A stretch of 64,000 nt of DNA, taken from positions 806,001-870,000 of the forward strand of contig NZ_CP046566.1 in assembly GCF_009740285.1 (NCBI RefSeq), written 5' to 3'. Shown one piece after another: positions 35,788 to 44,705 of this stretch. The first letter of the stretch is position 1; each line of letters starts with the position of its first letter. A program made the position numbers and the translations under genes. The notes below the pieces were generated by a model that was not told where the DNA came from, did not search any database, and saw nothing but the letters and a program-made list of their open reading frames with translations. This DNA is from Phnomibacter ginsenosidimutans (GTDB lineage Bacteria > Bacteroidota > Bacteroidia > Chitinophagales > Chitinophagaceae).

Positions 35788-36972
35788 CTACTTCACTTCC
35801 ACAATCAAAAACTTCAGGTACTCGGTGTTTTCCATGCCCCACACAATGGGGTGATCGCTGGCCTGTGTTTGATAGGTCACCTGCCGTAGTTTTTTGCGGG
35901 CATTTTTGGCTGCCATGTCGATGATTTGCAAAAACAAATCGGGCTGCACCAGGTTGGTACAACTGGCAGTTACCAAAAAGCCACCCGGCTTCACCAGCTT
36001 CATGCCCCGCAGGTTGATTTCTTTATAGCCCGTAATGGCTTTCTGTATGTTTTCGCGGCTCTTGGTAAAGGCTGGCGGGTCGAGTATAACCACATCGTAT
36101 TGACGACCATCTTTTGTCCACTGTTTTAGCGCATCAAAGGCATTCACCGCCTGAAACTGACAAATGTTTTGCAGCCCGTTGAGCTCGGCATTGCGGCGGG
36201 CTTGCGCTACCGCATTTTCGCTGATGTCGAGGCCCAGTACACTTTTGGCGCCATAGTGCCCGGCGTGTACACTAAACGTACCGGTGTAGCAAAATGCTTC
36301 CAATACATCGGCGCCTTTTACAATGTGCTGAATGGCCCGGCGATTGTCCTGCTGGTCGAGGAAGTAGCCCGTTTTCTGACCATTTAAAATATCAATGTGA
36401 AATTTGAGGCCGTTTTCGTTGATGATGATATTGGTATCGAAGGGCTCACTCAAAAAGCCTTTGATTTGCGGCAGGCCCTCCAGCTCCCGAACGGGTACAT
36501 CATTTCTTTCATAAATACCCTTGGGTGAAAAAATACTGTTGAGGGCTTTTACAATGGCGGGCTTCCATACTTCCATGCCATAAGCCAGCGTTTGCAATAC
36601 AAAGTAATCGTTGAACTTATCGATGATGAGGGCCGGCATTTCATCGGCTTCGCCAAAAATGAGGCGGCAGTTTTCGGTATAGCCAATGTGCTGGCGGTAG
36701 GCCCATGCTTCGGCTATGCGACGATGAAAAAACGCTTCGTCAATCACATCTTTCTGGTTGCGGCTCAGCAGTCGCACCAATATCTGGCTTTTGGGGTTGA
36801 TGTAGCCGTAGCCTACAAATTTGTCCTGCGCATTGCGTACTTCCACAATATCACCGGCTTCGGGTGTGGTGGCTGTGGTACTGCGGGCCGTATCTATTTC
36901 GTTGGCAAAAATCCAGGGGTGACCATTTTCTACACGGGGCGCAATTTTTTTGCGCAGGTACATTGTTTGCAT
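35788..36972 (-). CDS. Class I SAM-dependent rRNA methyltransferase, RlmI-like
   Basis: 394 residues from the ATG at 36972; a second ATG at 36963 is equally possible. A PUA-like RNA-binding N-terminus (MYLRKKIAPRVENGHPWIFANEI) is followed by an EEHEE-type linker domain and a Rossmann methyltransferase core with VLEAFCYTGTFSVHAG (SAM loop), VLGLDISENAV and the catalytic VVILDPPAFTKSR. This arrangement is that of RlmI, which methylates a cytosine in 23S rRNA, and close relatives. Cytoplasmic. The exact rRNA position is inferred from the family. Confidence 0.87.
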   Translation of the reverse strand: MQTMYLRKKIAPRVENGHPWIFANEIDTARSTTATTPEAGDIVEVRNAQDKFVGYGYINPKSQILVRLLSRNQKDVIDEAFFHRRIAEAWAYRQHIGYTENCRLIFGEADEMPALIIDKFNDYFVLQTLAYGMEVWKPAIVKALNSIFSPKGIYERNDVPVRELEGLPQIKGFLSEPFDTNIIINENGLKFHIDILNGQKTGYFLDQQDNRRAIQHIVKGADVLEAFCYTGTFSVHAGHYGAKSVLGLDISENAVAQARRNAELNGLQNICQFQAVNAFDALKQWTKDGRQYDVVILDPPAFTKSRENIQKAITGYKEINLRGMKLVKPGGFLVTASCTNLVQPDLFLQIIDMAAKNARKKLRQVTYQTQASDHPIVWGMENTEYLKFLIVEVK

Positions 36973-37259
36973 ATACAGGGGTTGATGGAGACGGGCTCCG
37001 GTTGTACAAATTGTAGCGGCAAAGGTAAGGGCTGCGGACCGGCGAAGGCCATGCTGGTATTCGGGGGCGAAGTGTATCTTACAGCAGTCATCCGTTACGC
37101 AATCGTTTGCTTGCTTCAGCATAGCCCACTGCTGGTAGGCAAGCCTCAAAAAAATCTGCGCCACCTCATGTTATTGCCTGATATAGCGCAGGTTTCCTGC
37201 CTGGCCGAAAGGCTACTTTTGCCTCAACGGTTGCAAAAGCAAAACATCAATCCATTACC

Positions 37260-39353
37260 ATGGCAAAAACAATATTTATCGCCACTACAGAGCCGTATAG
37301 CGGCAAGTCGCTGGTAGCACTCGGTGTGCTGCACATGCTCTTGGGCAAGGCCCGCAAAGTGGCGTATTTCAAACCCATCATCAACGAAGAAAGTGCCGAC
37401 AAAAAAGATGCGGACATTGAAACCGTGATACAGCATTTTGGTGTAAGTACGCCTTACGAAGACATGTATGCATTTACCCGCAGCCAGGCACTGCAGCAAA
37501 TGCAAAACGAAGGCCGCGGCGAAATCATCGATCTTATCATCAACAAAGTGAAGGCGCTGGAAGAAAGCAATGACTTCACCGTGATAGAAGGTTCCGACTT
37601 TTTGGGCGAAGGCACGGCGTTTGAATTTGAAGCCAACGTAGCCATTGCCAACAACCTGAGTGCACCGGTGATTATAGTGGTGTCGGGCCAAGGCAAAAGC
37701 ACTGCCCAAATTGTACAGAATGTACAAACCGTGCTCAGTACTTTTTTAAGCCACGACGTACAAGTGTTGGCCGTGGTGGTAAACAAAGTGGCAAAAGACA
37801 TGGTGGATGATGTACAGGCCTTGTTGAGCGGACAACTCGGTAATGAGACACTGCTGTGTGTGATACCCAAAAGCAAGGGCTTGCAAAGCCCTACGGTAAA
37901 GGAAATACAAGAGCAAATTGGTGGCAAAGTGTTGGCTGGTGAAAGCCTGTTGACCAATCAGGTAGATAATTTCATTACCGGTGCCATGCACCTGCCCAAC
38001 TTTTTGAGCCATATTTCTGAAAATGTGCTGATTGTAACGCCCGGCGACAGGGGCGATATCATCATTGGAGCCATGCAGGCCAATCTTTCTGCTAACTATC
38101 CTAAAGTAGCAGGCATTGTACTTACTGGCGGCATCGAGCCCGAACCACAAATCATGCGTTTGGTAGAAGGCTCACAATCTGCTGTACCATTGATTTCGGT
38201 GAAGTCGGGCACCTTCCGCACCACCACCAACCTGGGCTCTATTCAGTCTCGCCTGAGTGCCGACAACCCCAAAAAAATTCAGCTGGCCATCAACAGTTTT
38301 GAGAAGTACATGGATGTGCAACTGCTGGAGCAAAAAATGGTAACCTATGTGCCCGAAGGCATTACGCCGCACATGTTCCAATATCAGCTTACACGTAAGG
38401 CAAAGGCACAACTCAAGCACATTGTATTGCCCGAAGGCAACGATGACCGCATACTCAAAGCCGCTGCCCGGTTAATCAATAACGATATTGTGCGCCTCAC
38501 TATTCTCGGTAATCCGGCAGAAGTAACCGCCAGCTTCAAACGCCTCGGTCTCTTTCCTGATATGTCGAAGATTACGGTACTCGACCCCGCTACGGCTGAG
38601 TGCTACGAAGATTTTTGGACCACGCTGTATGAACTGCGTAAAGCCAAGAACGTGACAGAAGAAATGGCCCGTGACCTCATGACCGATGTGTCGTACTTCG
38701 GTACCATGATGGTGTACAAAGGCATGGCAGATGGTATGGTAAGCGGTGCGGTGCATACCACGCAGCACACCATTCGTCCGGCGCTGCAGTTTGTAAAAAC
38801 CAAGCCCGGTATTTCTACCGTGTCATCGGTCTTCTTCATGTGCCTGCCCGATCGGGTATCGGTGTTTGGCGACTGCGCTGTAAACCCTGATCCTACTGCC
38901 GAGCAGCTGGCAGAAATTGCCATCTCTTCTGCCGAAAGCAGCCAGGCATTTGGTATTGAACCACGCATTGCCATGCTGTCGTATTCATCAGGCTCTTCGG
39001 GTGAAGGTGCCGATGTAGACAAAGTGCGGCAGGCAACAGCCATCGTCAAAGCCAAGCGCCCCGATTTGAAAGTGGAAGGCCCCATTCAATACGATGCGGC
39101 AGTAGACCCTTCAGTGGGCCGCCAAAAAATGCCGGGCTCCGAAGTGGCTGGTCAGGCCAGTGTGCTCATCTTCCCCGATTTGAACACGGGCAACAACACC
39201 TACAAAGCGGTACAACGCGAAACAGGTGCCCTCGCTATCGGCCCCATGCTGCAAGGCCTCAACAAACCCATCAACGACCTCAGCCGCGGCTGCACGGTGG
39301 AAGATGTGTACAACACCGTTATCATTACAGCCATACAGGCGCAGGAGCAGTAG
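37260..39353 (+). CDS. pta: Phosphate acetyltransferase, long form
   Basis: 697 residues. The N-terminal BioD-like P-loop domain starts MAKTIFIATTEPYSGKS; a DRTGG domain follows in the middle (ENVLIVTPGDRGDIIIGAM); the C-terminal catalytic PTA_PTB domain begins near LKHIVLPEGNDDRILKAA and includes MADGMVSGAVHTT and SYSSGSSGEG. It interconverts acetyl-CoA and acetyl phosphate. The next gene, ackA, completes the acetate pathway. A TACTTTTG box at 37214-37221 matches the TAnnTTTG promoter element. Its TAG stop opens a 105-bp 7-bp-period array that reaches the ackA ATG. Confidence 0.93.
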   Translation: MAKTIFIATTEPYSGKSLVALGVLHMLLGKARKVAYFKPIINEESADKKDADIETVIQHFGVSTPYEDMYAFTRSQALQQMQNEGRGEIIDLIINKVKALEESNDFTVIEGSDFLGEGTAFEFEANVAIANNLSAPVIIVVSGQGKSTAQIVQNVQTVLSTFLSHDVQVLAVVVNKVAKDMVDDVQALLSGQLGNETLLCVIPKSKGLQSPTVKEIQEQIGGKVLAGESLLTNQVDNFITGAMHLPNFLSHISENVLIVTPGDRGDIIIGAMQANLSANYPKVAGIVLTGGIEPEPQIMRLVEGSQSAVPLISVKSGTFRTTTNLGSIQSRLSADNPKKIQLAINSFEKYMDVQLLEQKMVTYVPEGITPHMFQYQLTRKAKAQLKHIVLPEGNDDRILKAAARLINNDIVRLTILGNPAEVTASFKRLGLFPDMSKITVLDPATAECYEDFWTTLYELRKAKNVTEEMARDLMTDVSYFGTMMVYKGMADGMVSGAVHTTQHTIRPALQFVKTKPGISTVSSVFFMCLPDRVSVFGDCAVNPDPTAEQLAEIAISSAESSQAFGIEPRIAMLSYSSGSSGEGADVDKVRQATAIVKAKRPDLKVEGPIQYDAAVDPSVGRQKMPGSEVAGQASVLIFPDLNTGNNTYKAVQRETGALAIGPMLQGLNKPINDLSRGCTVEDVYNTVIITAIQAQEQ

Positions 39354-39455
39354 TAAGGAAGATAGAAGGACGAGGTAAGAAGGACGAAGTAATACCGACC
39401 CCCGATATCAGACATCTAACATCTAAGATCTAACATCTAACATCAGACATCCAGT
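39351..39455. repeat. 105-bp array of fifteen 7-mers filling the pta-ackA gap
   Basis: Counted from the pta stop TAG, the gap divides exactly into fifteen 7-mers ending one base before the ackA ATG. The first six resemble GAAGGAC/GAGGTAA (GAAGGAC at 39365 and 39379); the last seven are ATCTAAC-like (39414, 39428, 39435 identical). The two families keep the same phase, with two diverged units between them. Confidence 0.8.
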
Positions 39456-40655
39456 ATGTATATTTTCGTTATCAACTCAGGCAGTAGTTCTATCAAGTAT
39501 CAACTGTTTAAAATGCCTTCGGAAAAGCCGCTGTGTAGCGGACTGGCCGAACGCATCGGGCTCGATCATTCCATCATCACCCACAAAGTGTACAAGGGCG
39601 ATGCAACAACCATTACCAAACAAGAAGGTTTTATACCGGATCACGAAGCGGGTTTGTATGCCGTAGCCAAATTGCTGACAGACCCTGAAGTGGGCGTCAT
39701 CAGCAATCCTGATGATATTGAAGCTGTGGGCCATCGGGTGGTGCATGGTGGCGAAAGTTTTGCGGCCACCACCATTATTGATGCGGCGGTGAAAGCAAAA
39801 ATTAAAGAGCTGTTTCCGCTGGCACCCTTGCACAACCCCGCCAACTACCTGGGCATAGAAGTAGCCGAAAAAATATTTACCAACGCCAAACAGGTAGCGG
39901 TGTTCGATACGGCTTTTCACCAGAGCATGCCGCCAAAGGCTTACCGATATGCCATACCGGAAGCACTCTACCAGCAGCATGGCATTCGGGCCTATGGTTT
40001 TCATGGCACTTCGCACCGCTATGTGAGCAAGCAAGCCATGGCGTATTTGCAAAACTCCAAGGCTAAAATCATCACCATTCATTTGGGCAATGGTTGTAGC
40101 ATGGCGGCGGTAGATGCCGGCAAATCGGTAGATACCAGCATGGGCTTTGGCCCCGTAAGTGGATTGGTGATGGGCACCCGTGCCGGCGATATTGACGCTT
40201 CCGTTATTTTTCATTTGATGGATCAGCTGGGCTATGAACCGCAGGCGGTGAACAACCTGCTGAACAAGCAAAGCGGTATGCAGGGCCTTGCCGGTTTTAG
40301 CGATATGCGGGAAGTGCGGGCTGCCGTGCAGGCCGGCAATGCACAAGCCGAACTGGCAAGTGAGTTGTATGCTTATCGCATCAAAAAATACATTGGCGCT
40401 TATGCCGCTGTGCTCAATGGTATTGATGCCATTGTGTTTACCGCAGGTGTGGGCGAAAACGATGCCGATACCCGCCAGCGCATTTGCAGCCACCTCGAAT
40501 TTTTGGGCATTCATTTTGATGCGGCAGCCAACCGTGCCGAAGGCAGCGGCATTCGCAGCATCAGCATTGCCGAATCGCCAGTGCAGGTGCTGATTGTACC
40601 CACCAACGAAGAACTGGAAATTGTACAGCAGTGCTACGGCCTGCTACAAGCATAA
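39456..40655 (+). CDS. ackA: Acetate kinase
   Basis: 399 residues, the usual length. ASKHA fold signatures are clear: FVINSGSSSIKYQLF at the N-terminus, VVHGGE, FDTAFHQSMP, RAYGFHGTSHRYV, HLGNGCSMAAVDAGKSVDTSMG and FTAGVGEND. It makes acetate and ATP from acetyl phosphate produced by Pta. It follows pta in the same direction. A terminator lies 30 bases after the stop, and no terminator is seen between the two genes. Confidence 0.95.
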   Translation: MYIFVINSGSSSIKYQLFKMPSEKPLCSGLAERIGLDHSIITHKVYKGDATTITKQEGFIPDHEAGLYAVAKLLTDPEVGVISNPDDIEAVGHRVVHGGESFAATTIIDAAVKAKIKELFPLAPLHNPANYLGIEVAEKIFTNAKQVAVFDTAFHQSMPPKAYRYAIPEALYQQHGIRAYGFHGTSHRYVSKQAMAYLQNSKAKIITIHLGNGCSMAAVDAGKSVDTSMGFGPVSGLVMGTRAGDIDASVIFHLMDQLGYEPQAVNNLLNKQSGMQGLAGFSDMREVRAAVQAGNAQAELASELYAYRIKKYIGAYAAVLNGIDAIVFTAGVGENDADTRQRICSHLEFLGIHFDAAANRAEGSGIRSISIAESPVQVLIVPTNEELEIVQQCYGLLQA

Positions 40656-40684
40656 TGGATAGTAAAGATGGTGCTGGATGAAAG

Positions 40685-40713
40685 CTGCTCTTGGTAACAC
40701 AAGAGCAGTTTTT
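40685..40713 (+). terminator. Intrinsic terminator of ackA
   Basis: Nine-base-pair stem CTGCTCTTG / CAAGAGCAG with a six-base loop, followed by five T. Confidence 0.85.
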
Positions 40714-40751
40714 GTATGGGCCCGGCAGTAGTGCTACTATTGAACTTCGTT

Positions 40752-40800
40752 GCCTGTCTGCCGCAGGCAGGCGTCTCCCGATAGCTATCGGGACACTTCA
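40752..40800. repeat. Two adjacent palindromes, including dispersed repeat copy 2
   Basis: 40752-40772 is an inverted repeat with arms GCCTGTCTGC and GCAGGCAGGC. Directly after it, 40774-40800 is the 27-bp repeat also found at 4118, here with a perfect 16-bp palindrome CCCGATAGCTATCGGG. They lie between the convergent ackA and TPR lipoprotein genes, beyond the ackA terminator. Confidence 0.78.
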
Positions 40801-40851
40801 TCGGCCGTGCTTTCTTCGCTTAATTGAAGCATGAAAATGTAGTTGTAAAAC

Positions 40852-41469
40852 TCAGCGCATTTTCGTTAGCTTATCCACCAACTCCTTTTTACTGCGGTTG
40901 GCAAATGATAATACCGATGCTTTTTGCTCTGGTGCTTGTTGCCTGTCTGCAACCGCTTGCAGCAATTGGTTACCTGCTGTACTATCGCCCAGCAACAATT
41001 GGTTGAGTGCTTGATTGGTCATCAACAATTCATAATCGGGATGGTCAGTATTCATGCTGTCGAGTACAGGTTTCAGCAACAATAAGGATTGCTGAAAGTA
41101 TTGGGCAGCTTTGCTGCTATCGCCCGTTTTTTCATACAACACGCCAGCAGTAAGGTACAAATCATGTGCCTGTGGTTGTAGTCTTATGCATTCATTGATG
41201 GCTACAATCGCTTTATCGAATTGCTGCAATGCGTACAAAAACATCAGTTTGTTTTGATAGCAGCTAAAACAATCTTTATTGATTTCGGTAGCACTGTCCA
41301 GGTATCGCAAAGCCATCAGACAACTATCCTGATTGTCGAGATGATTAACCAACGGAATGACTTTATTACTGAGTGCTGCTACAGAGGCTGTAGTATCAAC
41401 TGTCTTCTTCTGTCCGCATGAAACAAGGTAAATAGAGAGCAAGAAAAAAAGCGAAATACATTTCATCAT
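40852..41469 (-). CDS. TPR-containing lipoprotein
   Basis: 205 residues from the ATG at 41469 (MMKCISLF); a long upstream open frame is ignored because the lipobox LVSC (Cys18) fixes the N-terminus. The mature protein is helical and shows TPR-like repeats (CFSCYQNKLMFLYALQQFDKAI, AHDLYLTAGVLYEKTGDSSKAAQYFQQSL). It is probably membrane-tethered in the periplasm and binds a protein partner. It is divergent from the sigma factor gene at 41663. Confidence 0.78.
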   Translation of the reverse strand: MMKCISLFFLLSIYLVSCGQKKTVDTTASVAALSNKVIPLVNHLDNQDSCLMALRYLDSATEINKDCFSCYQNKLMFLYALQQFDKAIVAINECIRLQPQAHDLYLTAGVLYEKTGDSSKAAQYFQQSLLLLKPVLDSMNTDHPDYELLMTNQALNQLLLGDSTAGNQLLQAVADRQQAPEQKASVLSFANRSKKELVDKLTKMR

Positions 41470-41662
41470 TGGGGCAGCGAAATTTAGTGTGACATGTTGA
41501 CGGCTTTCGGTAGGAAAGCTATTGCAATTTACAGATTGCCTATCAGCCTTGGCTCTTCCGCCAGGCAAATGCCCAAGTACGGCATTGGCTTCCCCAAAAA
41601 AATCTCTCCACCATCCAACCATTTGCGCCTACTTTCCCTCTTGGATAGTAAAGCACCGCGTA

Positions 41663-42217
41663 GTGATCAACGAACAACTGATACGTGACTGTCAGCAAAT
41701 GAAGCGACCGGCCCAGCGCTTGTTGTACGAGCAAGTGGCGCCCAAACTGTACCACACCTGCAGGCGGTACCTACGGCACCCTCACGAAGTAGAAGATGTA
41801 CTGGCCGAAACCTGTTTTATTATCCTCACCAAAATTGGGCAGCTCAAAGAAGTGCAGGCTTTTGAGGGCTGGGCCAAACGCATCGCCGTACACGAATGCC
41901 TGGCATACCTCAAAAAGAAAACCAGCTTTGCGGTACACATGGATGAGCAGGCCGTGGCCCATATGCCCGACGACAACACGCCCATTCCCATGGCCAGTGC
42001 CGATTTGATGGCGCTGGTGCACCAGTTGCCCGATGGTTGCAAAACGGTGTTTAACCTCTACGTGATGGAAGGCTATAGCCACCGCGAAATAGCCGAACTG
42101 CTCGGCATTTCCGAAGGCACGTCGAAATCGCAATTGAGTTTCTCCCGCAAAAAACTGCAGGAGATGGTACAAACATTTTATGACCAATCATTACAGCGCC
42201 ATGAGCAATCAAGATAA
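41663..42217 (+). CDS. ECF-type RNA polymerase sigma factor
   Basis: 184 residues from a GTG at 41663 (VINEQLIRDCQQMKRPAQ); the ATG at 41702 is an alternative. Region 2 appears as LYHTCRRYLRHPHEVEDVLAE with FEGWAKRIAVHECLAYL; region 4 as YSHREIAELLGISEGTSKSQLSFSRKKL. The region 4 sequence closely resembles that of the sigma factor at 19317. The gene overlaps the downstream anti-sigma-like gene by 38 bases (17 if that gene starts at 42201), which points to translational coupling. Confidence 0.88.
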   Translation: MINEQLIRDCQQMKRPAQRLLYEQVAPKLYHTCRRYLRHPHEVEDVLAETCFIILTKIGQLKEVQAFEGWAKRIAVHECLAYLKKKTSFAVHMDEQAVAHMPDDNTPIPMASADLMALVHQLPDGCKTVFNLYVMEGYSHREIAELLGISEGTSKSQLSFSRKKLQEMVQTFYDQSLQRHEQSR

Positions 42218-42782
42218 TTTTTTCGAATCGTTTAAAGATGCGGCACGCCACACTGAGGAGCAACGCTTCGAAGGCTTTGAGGCCGTATGGCAGCGGGTAG
42301 AACAGCGGTTGGATGAACAGCAGCAACCCAAGGCCGTTATATTTCCTTGGAAGCGGGTATTGAGCATTGCTGCCGCCGCCATCGTAATACTCATGCTGGG
42401 TATTTGGTGGTACAACAGCAGTACCCAACAACCCATGATACCTGCCAAAGATGTAGCCATTGTTTTACCCCCAACGCCAACGCAGCCGGATGATACAGTA
42501 GACACCGAAGCCATTCAGAAAAATGAACAACAACCGGCACCTGCAAAGCAGCAGCTGGCAGCGCTTCCGCAAAAAGATTTGGCTACGCAAAATGCTACCC
42601 CGGGCAATACGGGTAATGCTATCAAAGAGCAAACAACCCTTGTGCCAAACACGGTTACGACAACTGTTGCCGATACATTGATGGCCGCGGTGGCTTCTGC
42701 TCCAACAGCGGTTGTAAACACTGAGTTGGATGAAGTGGTAGTGACGGGTTATGTTGCGGGTAAGAAAAAAGTATGGCAGTAG
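42180..42782 (+). CDS. Anti-sigma-like single-pass protein, probably the N-terminal part of the vWA protein
   Basis: 200 residues as read, from the ATG at 42180; the ATG at 42201 is an alternative. A cytoplasmic region of about 57 residues (FEGFEAVWQRVEQRLDEQ) is followed by one membrane segment at residues 58-78 and a Thr/Pro/Gln-rich periplasmic linker. It ends TELDEVVVTGYVAGKKK, which is the hallmark start of a TonB plug domain, and then stops. Adding one A to the A6 run at 42765-42770 would fuse it in frame to the next gene as KKKSMAVAQAKQE. Coupled to the ECF sigma gene upstream, it probably restrains that sigma factor. Confidence 0.7.
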   Translation: MTNHYSAMSNQDNFFESFKDAARHTEEQRFEGFEAVWQRVEQRLDEQQQPKAVIFPWKRVLSIAAAAIVILMLGIWWYNSSTQQPMIPAKDVAIVLPPTPTQPDDTVDTEAIQKNEQQPAPAKQQLAALPQKDLATQNATPGNTGNAIKEQTTLVPNTVTTTVADTLMAAVASAPTAVVNTELDEVVVTGYVAGKKKVWQ

Positions 42783-44638
42783 CACAGGCCAAACAAGAGC
42801 AACAACAACGCAGAGAGCTTTCGCAGGCTTTGCAGGGCAGGGTAGCGGGGTTGAATATGCGCAGCAGTCAGGCTGCACCAGCACCGCCAGCATTTAACTA
42901 TAGTGCTCCTGGTGCTGCTACACAAGTACGCATCCGTGGTGCCGCCAGTCTCGACGCGAAAGACCAGCCTTTGTATGTGCTCAATGGTGTGCCCGTGCCG
43001 GATAGCTATGTCAAAAAAATCAATCCTTCAGAAATAGAATCCATAGATGTATTGAAAGACAGCAAAGCCATTGCCATTTATGGAAGTCGTGCTGCACAAG
43101 GGGTGATCATCATCAACACCAAAAAGCGTAGCAAAAAAGAAGAAGCACAAGTAGATAAGCTGAAGCAAAACCTGCAACAGGTAGGTGTTACGGTAGAGAA
43201 TGGTCGCATGTACATCGAACCCGAAACTATCGAACAGGAGTCTTACAATCCCTTTGTAGAAAATCCATTTACCAATCCGGCATTGGAGCCATTGAGTACG
43301 TTTAGCATTGATGTAGACAATGCATCGTACAGCAATGTGCGGCGGTTCATCAACAACGGCGAACAAGTGCCACCCAGTGCCGTAAAGATTGAAGAAATGG
43401 TGAACTACTTTAAATACAACTATGCAGCACCCACCGGCAATATGCCTTTTGCCATGCATACAGAATACAGCCAGGCGCCCTGGAATAACGGGCATACATT
43501 GCTGCGGGTTGCACTAAAGGCAAAAGAATTGCCGCAGGATGATTTGCCAGCTTCTAATCTCGTATTTCTGATTGATGTGTCTGGCTCTATGAATGAACCC
43601 AATAAGCTGCCCTTGCTCAAGCAATCGATGAAAGTGTTGCTGAAGCAATTGCGGGCTGCAGACCGGGTAGCTATTGTGGTGTATGCAGGCGCTGCGGGTG
43701 TGGTATTGCCCAGTACCAGTGCTCAATACAAAGACAGCATCACACATGCTATCGATAAATTGTCGGCTGGTGGCAGCACGGCCGGTGGCGAAGGCATTGA
43801 GCTGGCGTATAAAATTGCGGTCGACAATTTTATTAAAAAGGGCAACAACCGCATTGTGCTGGCTACCGATGGCGATTTTAATGTAGGCATCAGCAGCACC
43901 GGCGATTTACAAAAGCTCATTGCACAAAAACGCCAAACAGGTGTATACCTTACCTGCCTGGGTTTTGGTGATGGCAACTACCGCGACGATGTGATGGAAT
44001 CACTGGCCGAAAAAGGCAACGGCAATTACGCCTATATCGACAATCTGCAGGAAGCCAACCGGGTGCTGGGCAAAGAATTTGCGGGCACGGTGCATGCCGT
44101 GGCGAAGGATGTAAAAATTCAGATTGAATTCAATCCGCAGCATGTGCAGCGCTACCGTTTACTAGGCTACGAAACACGAATGCTTAAAGCAGAAGATTTT
44201 GCCAACGACAGCATTGATGCCGGCGAATTGGGTAGCGGTCATGTAGTGACAGCTTTGTATGAAATTATTCCTACCGGTGCTGAAAGCAAATTTTTGCAAG
44301 ATGCACCAGTGCTGAAATACAGCAACCGTGACAAGCATAACAATCGCTATCAACAAGAACTGGCTACTATTAAGTTTCGGTACAAGCTGCCTCATGAAAG
44401 CAAAAGCACTGAAGGCTTGCAGGTGATTGATGCCCAATCGGTGCAGCTGGCTAAGAGTAGTAATGATTTTCGTTTTGCAGCAGCTGTAGCCTGGTTTGGC
44501 TTGGTGTTGCGTCAATCTGAATTGATTGGCGAAACAAAAATGGCGGACCTCATTCATTTGGCTCGTTATGCCAAAGATGCTGATGCCGATGGCTACCGCA
44601 GCGAGTTCGTTCGATTGGTAGAAACTTGGAACAGATAG
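42773..44638 (+). CDS. TonB-plug/von Willebrand factor A protein (YfbK-like)
   Basis: 621 residues as read. Residues about 1-125 are a SusC-style TonB plug (ALQGRVAGLNMRSSQ, TQVRIRGAASL, DQPLYVLNGVPV, SIDVLKDSKAIAIYGSRAAQGVIIINTKK) without a barrel. Next come a YfbK-type segment (PLSTFSIDVDNASYSNVRRF), a vWA domain with an intact metal site (LIDVSGSMNEPNK, GGSTAGGEG, ATDGDFN) and the C-terminal DUF3520-like part (LLGYETRML, LVLRQSELI). No signal peptide is present, which supports fusion to the membrane-anchored preceding gene; its ATG overlaps that gene's stop. It should be periplasmic and bind a protein ligand through the vWA site. Confidence 0.85.
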   Translation: MAVAQAKQEQQQRRELSQALQGRVAGLNMRSSQAAPAPPAFNYSAPGAATQVRIRGAASLDAKDQPLYVLNGVPVPDSYVKKINPSEIESIDVLKDSKAIAIYGSRAAQGVIIINTKKRSKKEEAQVDKLKQNLQQVGVTVENGRMYIEPETIEQESYNPFVENPFTNPALEPLSTFSIDVDNASYSNVRRFINNGEQVPPSAVKIEEMVNYFKYNYAAPTGNMPFAMHTEYSQAPWNNGHTLLRVALKAKELPQDDLPASNLVFLIDVSGSMNEPNKLPLLKQSMKVLLKQLRAADRVAIVVYAGAAGVVLPSTSAQYKDSITHAIDKLSAGGSTAGGEGIELAYKIAVDNFIKKGNNRIVLATDGDFNVGISSTGDLQKLIAQKRQTGVYLTCLGFGDGNYRDDVMESLAEKGNGNYAYIDNLQEANRVLGKEFAGTVHAVAKDVKIQIEFNPQHVQRYRLLGYETRMLKAEDFANDSIDAGELGSGHVVTALYEIIPTGAESKFLQDAPVLKYSNRDKHNNRYQQELATIKFRYKLPHESKSTEGLQVIDAQSVQLAKSSNDFRFAAAVAWFGLVLRQSELIGETKMADLIHLARYAKDADADGYRSEFVRLVETWNR

Positions 44639-44655
44639 CTGTTCTTCATCAACAA

Positions 44656-44687
44656 AAAAGCCCGATGATTTGATTCATCGGGCTTTT
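44656..44687. terminator. Bidirectional intrinsic terminator
   Basis: Stem AAAGCCCGATGA / TCATCGGGCTTT with a six-base loop, A-rich left and T-rich right flanks, between the vWA gene and the convergent T9SS cargo gene. Confidence 0.85.
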
Positions 44688-44705
44688 GCTTTTTTGCAAA
44701 TATGG

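Noticed and set aside
39351-39455. CRISPR-like array between pta and ackA
   Set aside because: Units are 7 bp without conserved repeats of 20 bases or more or unique spacers, and no cas gene is nearby.
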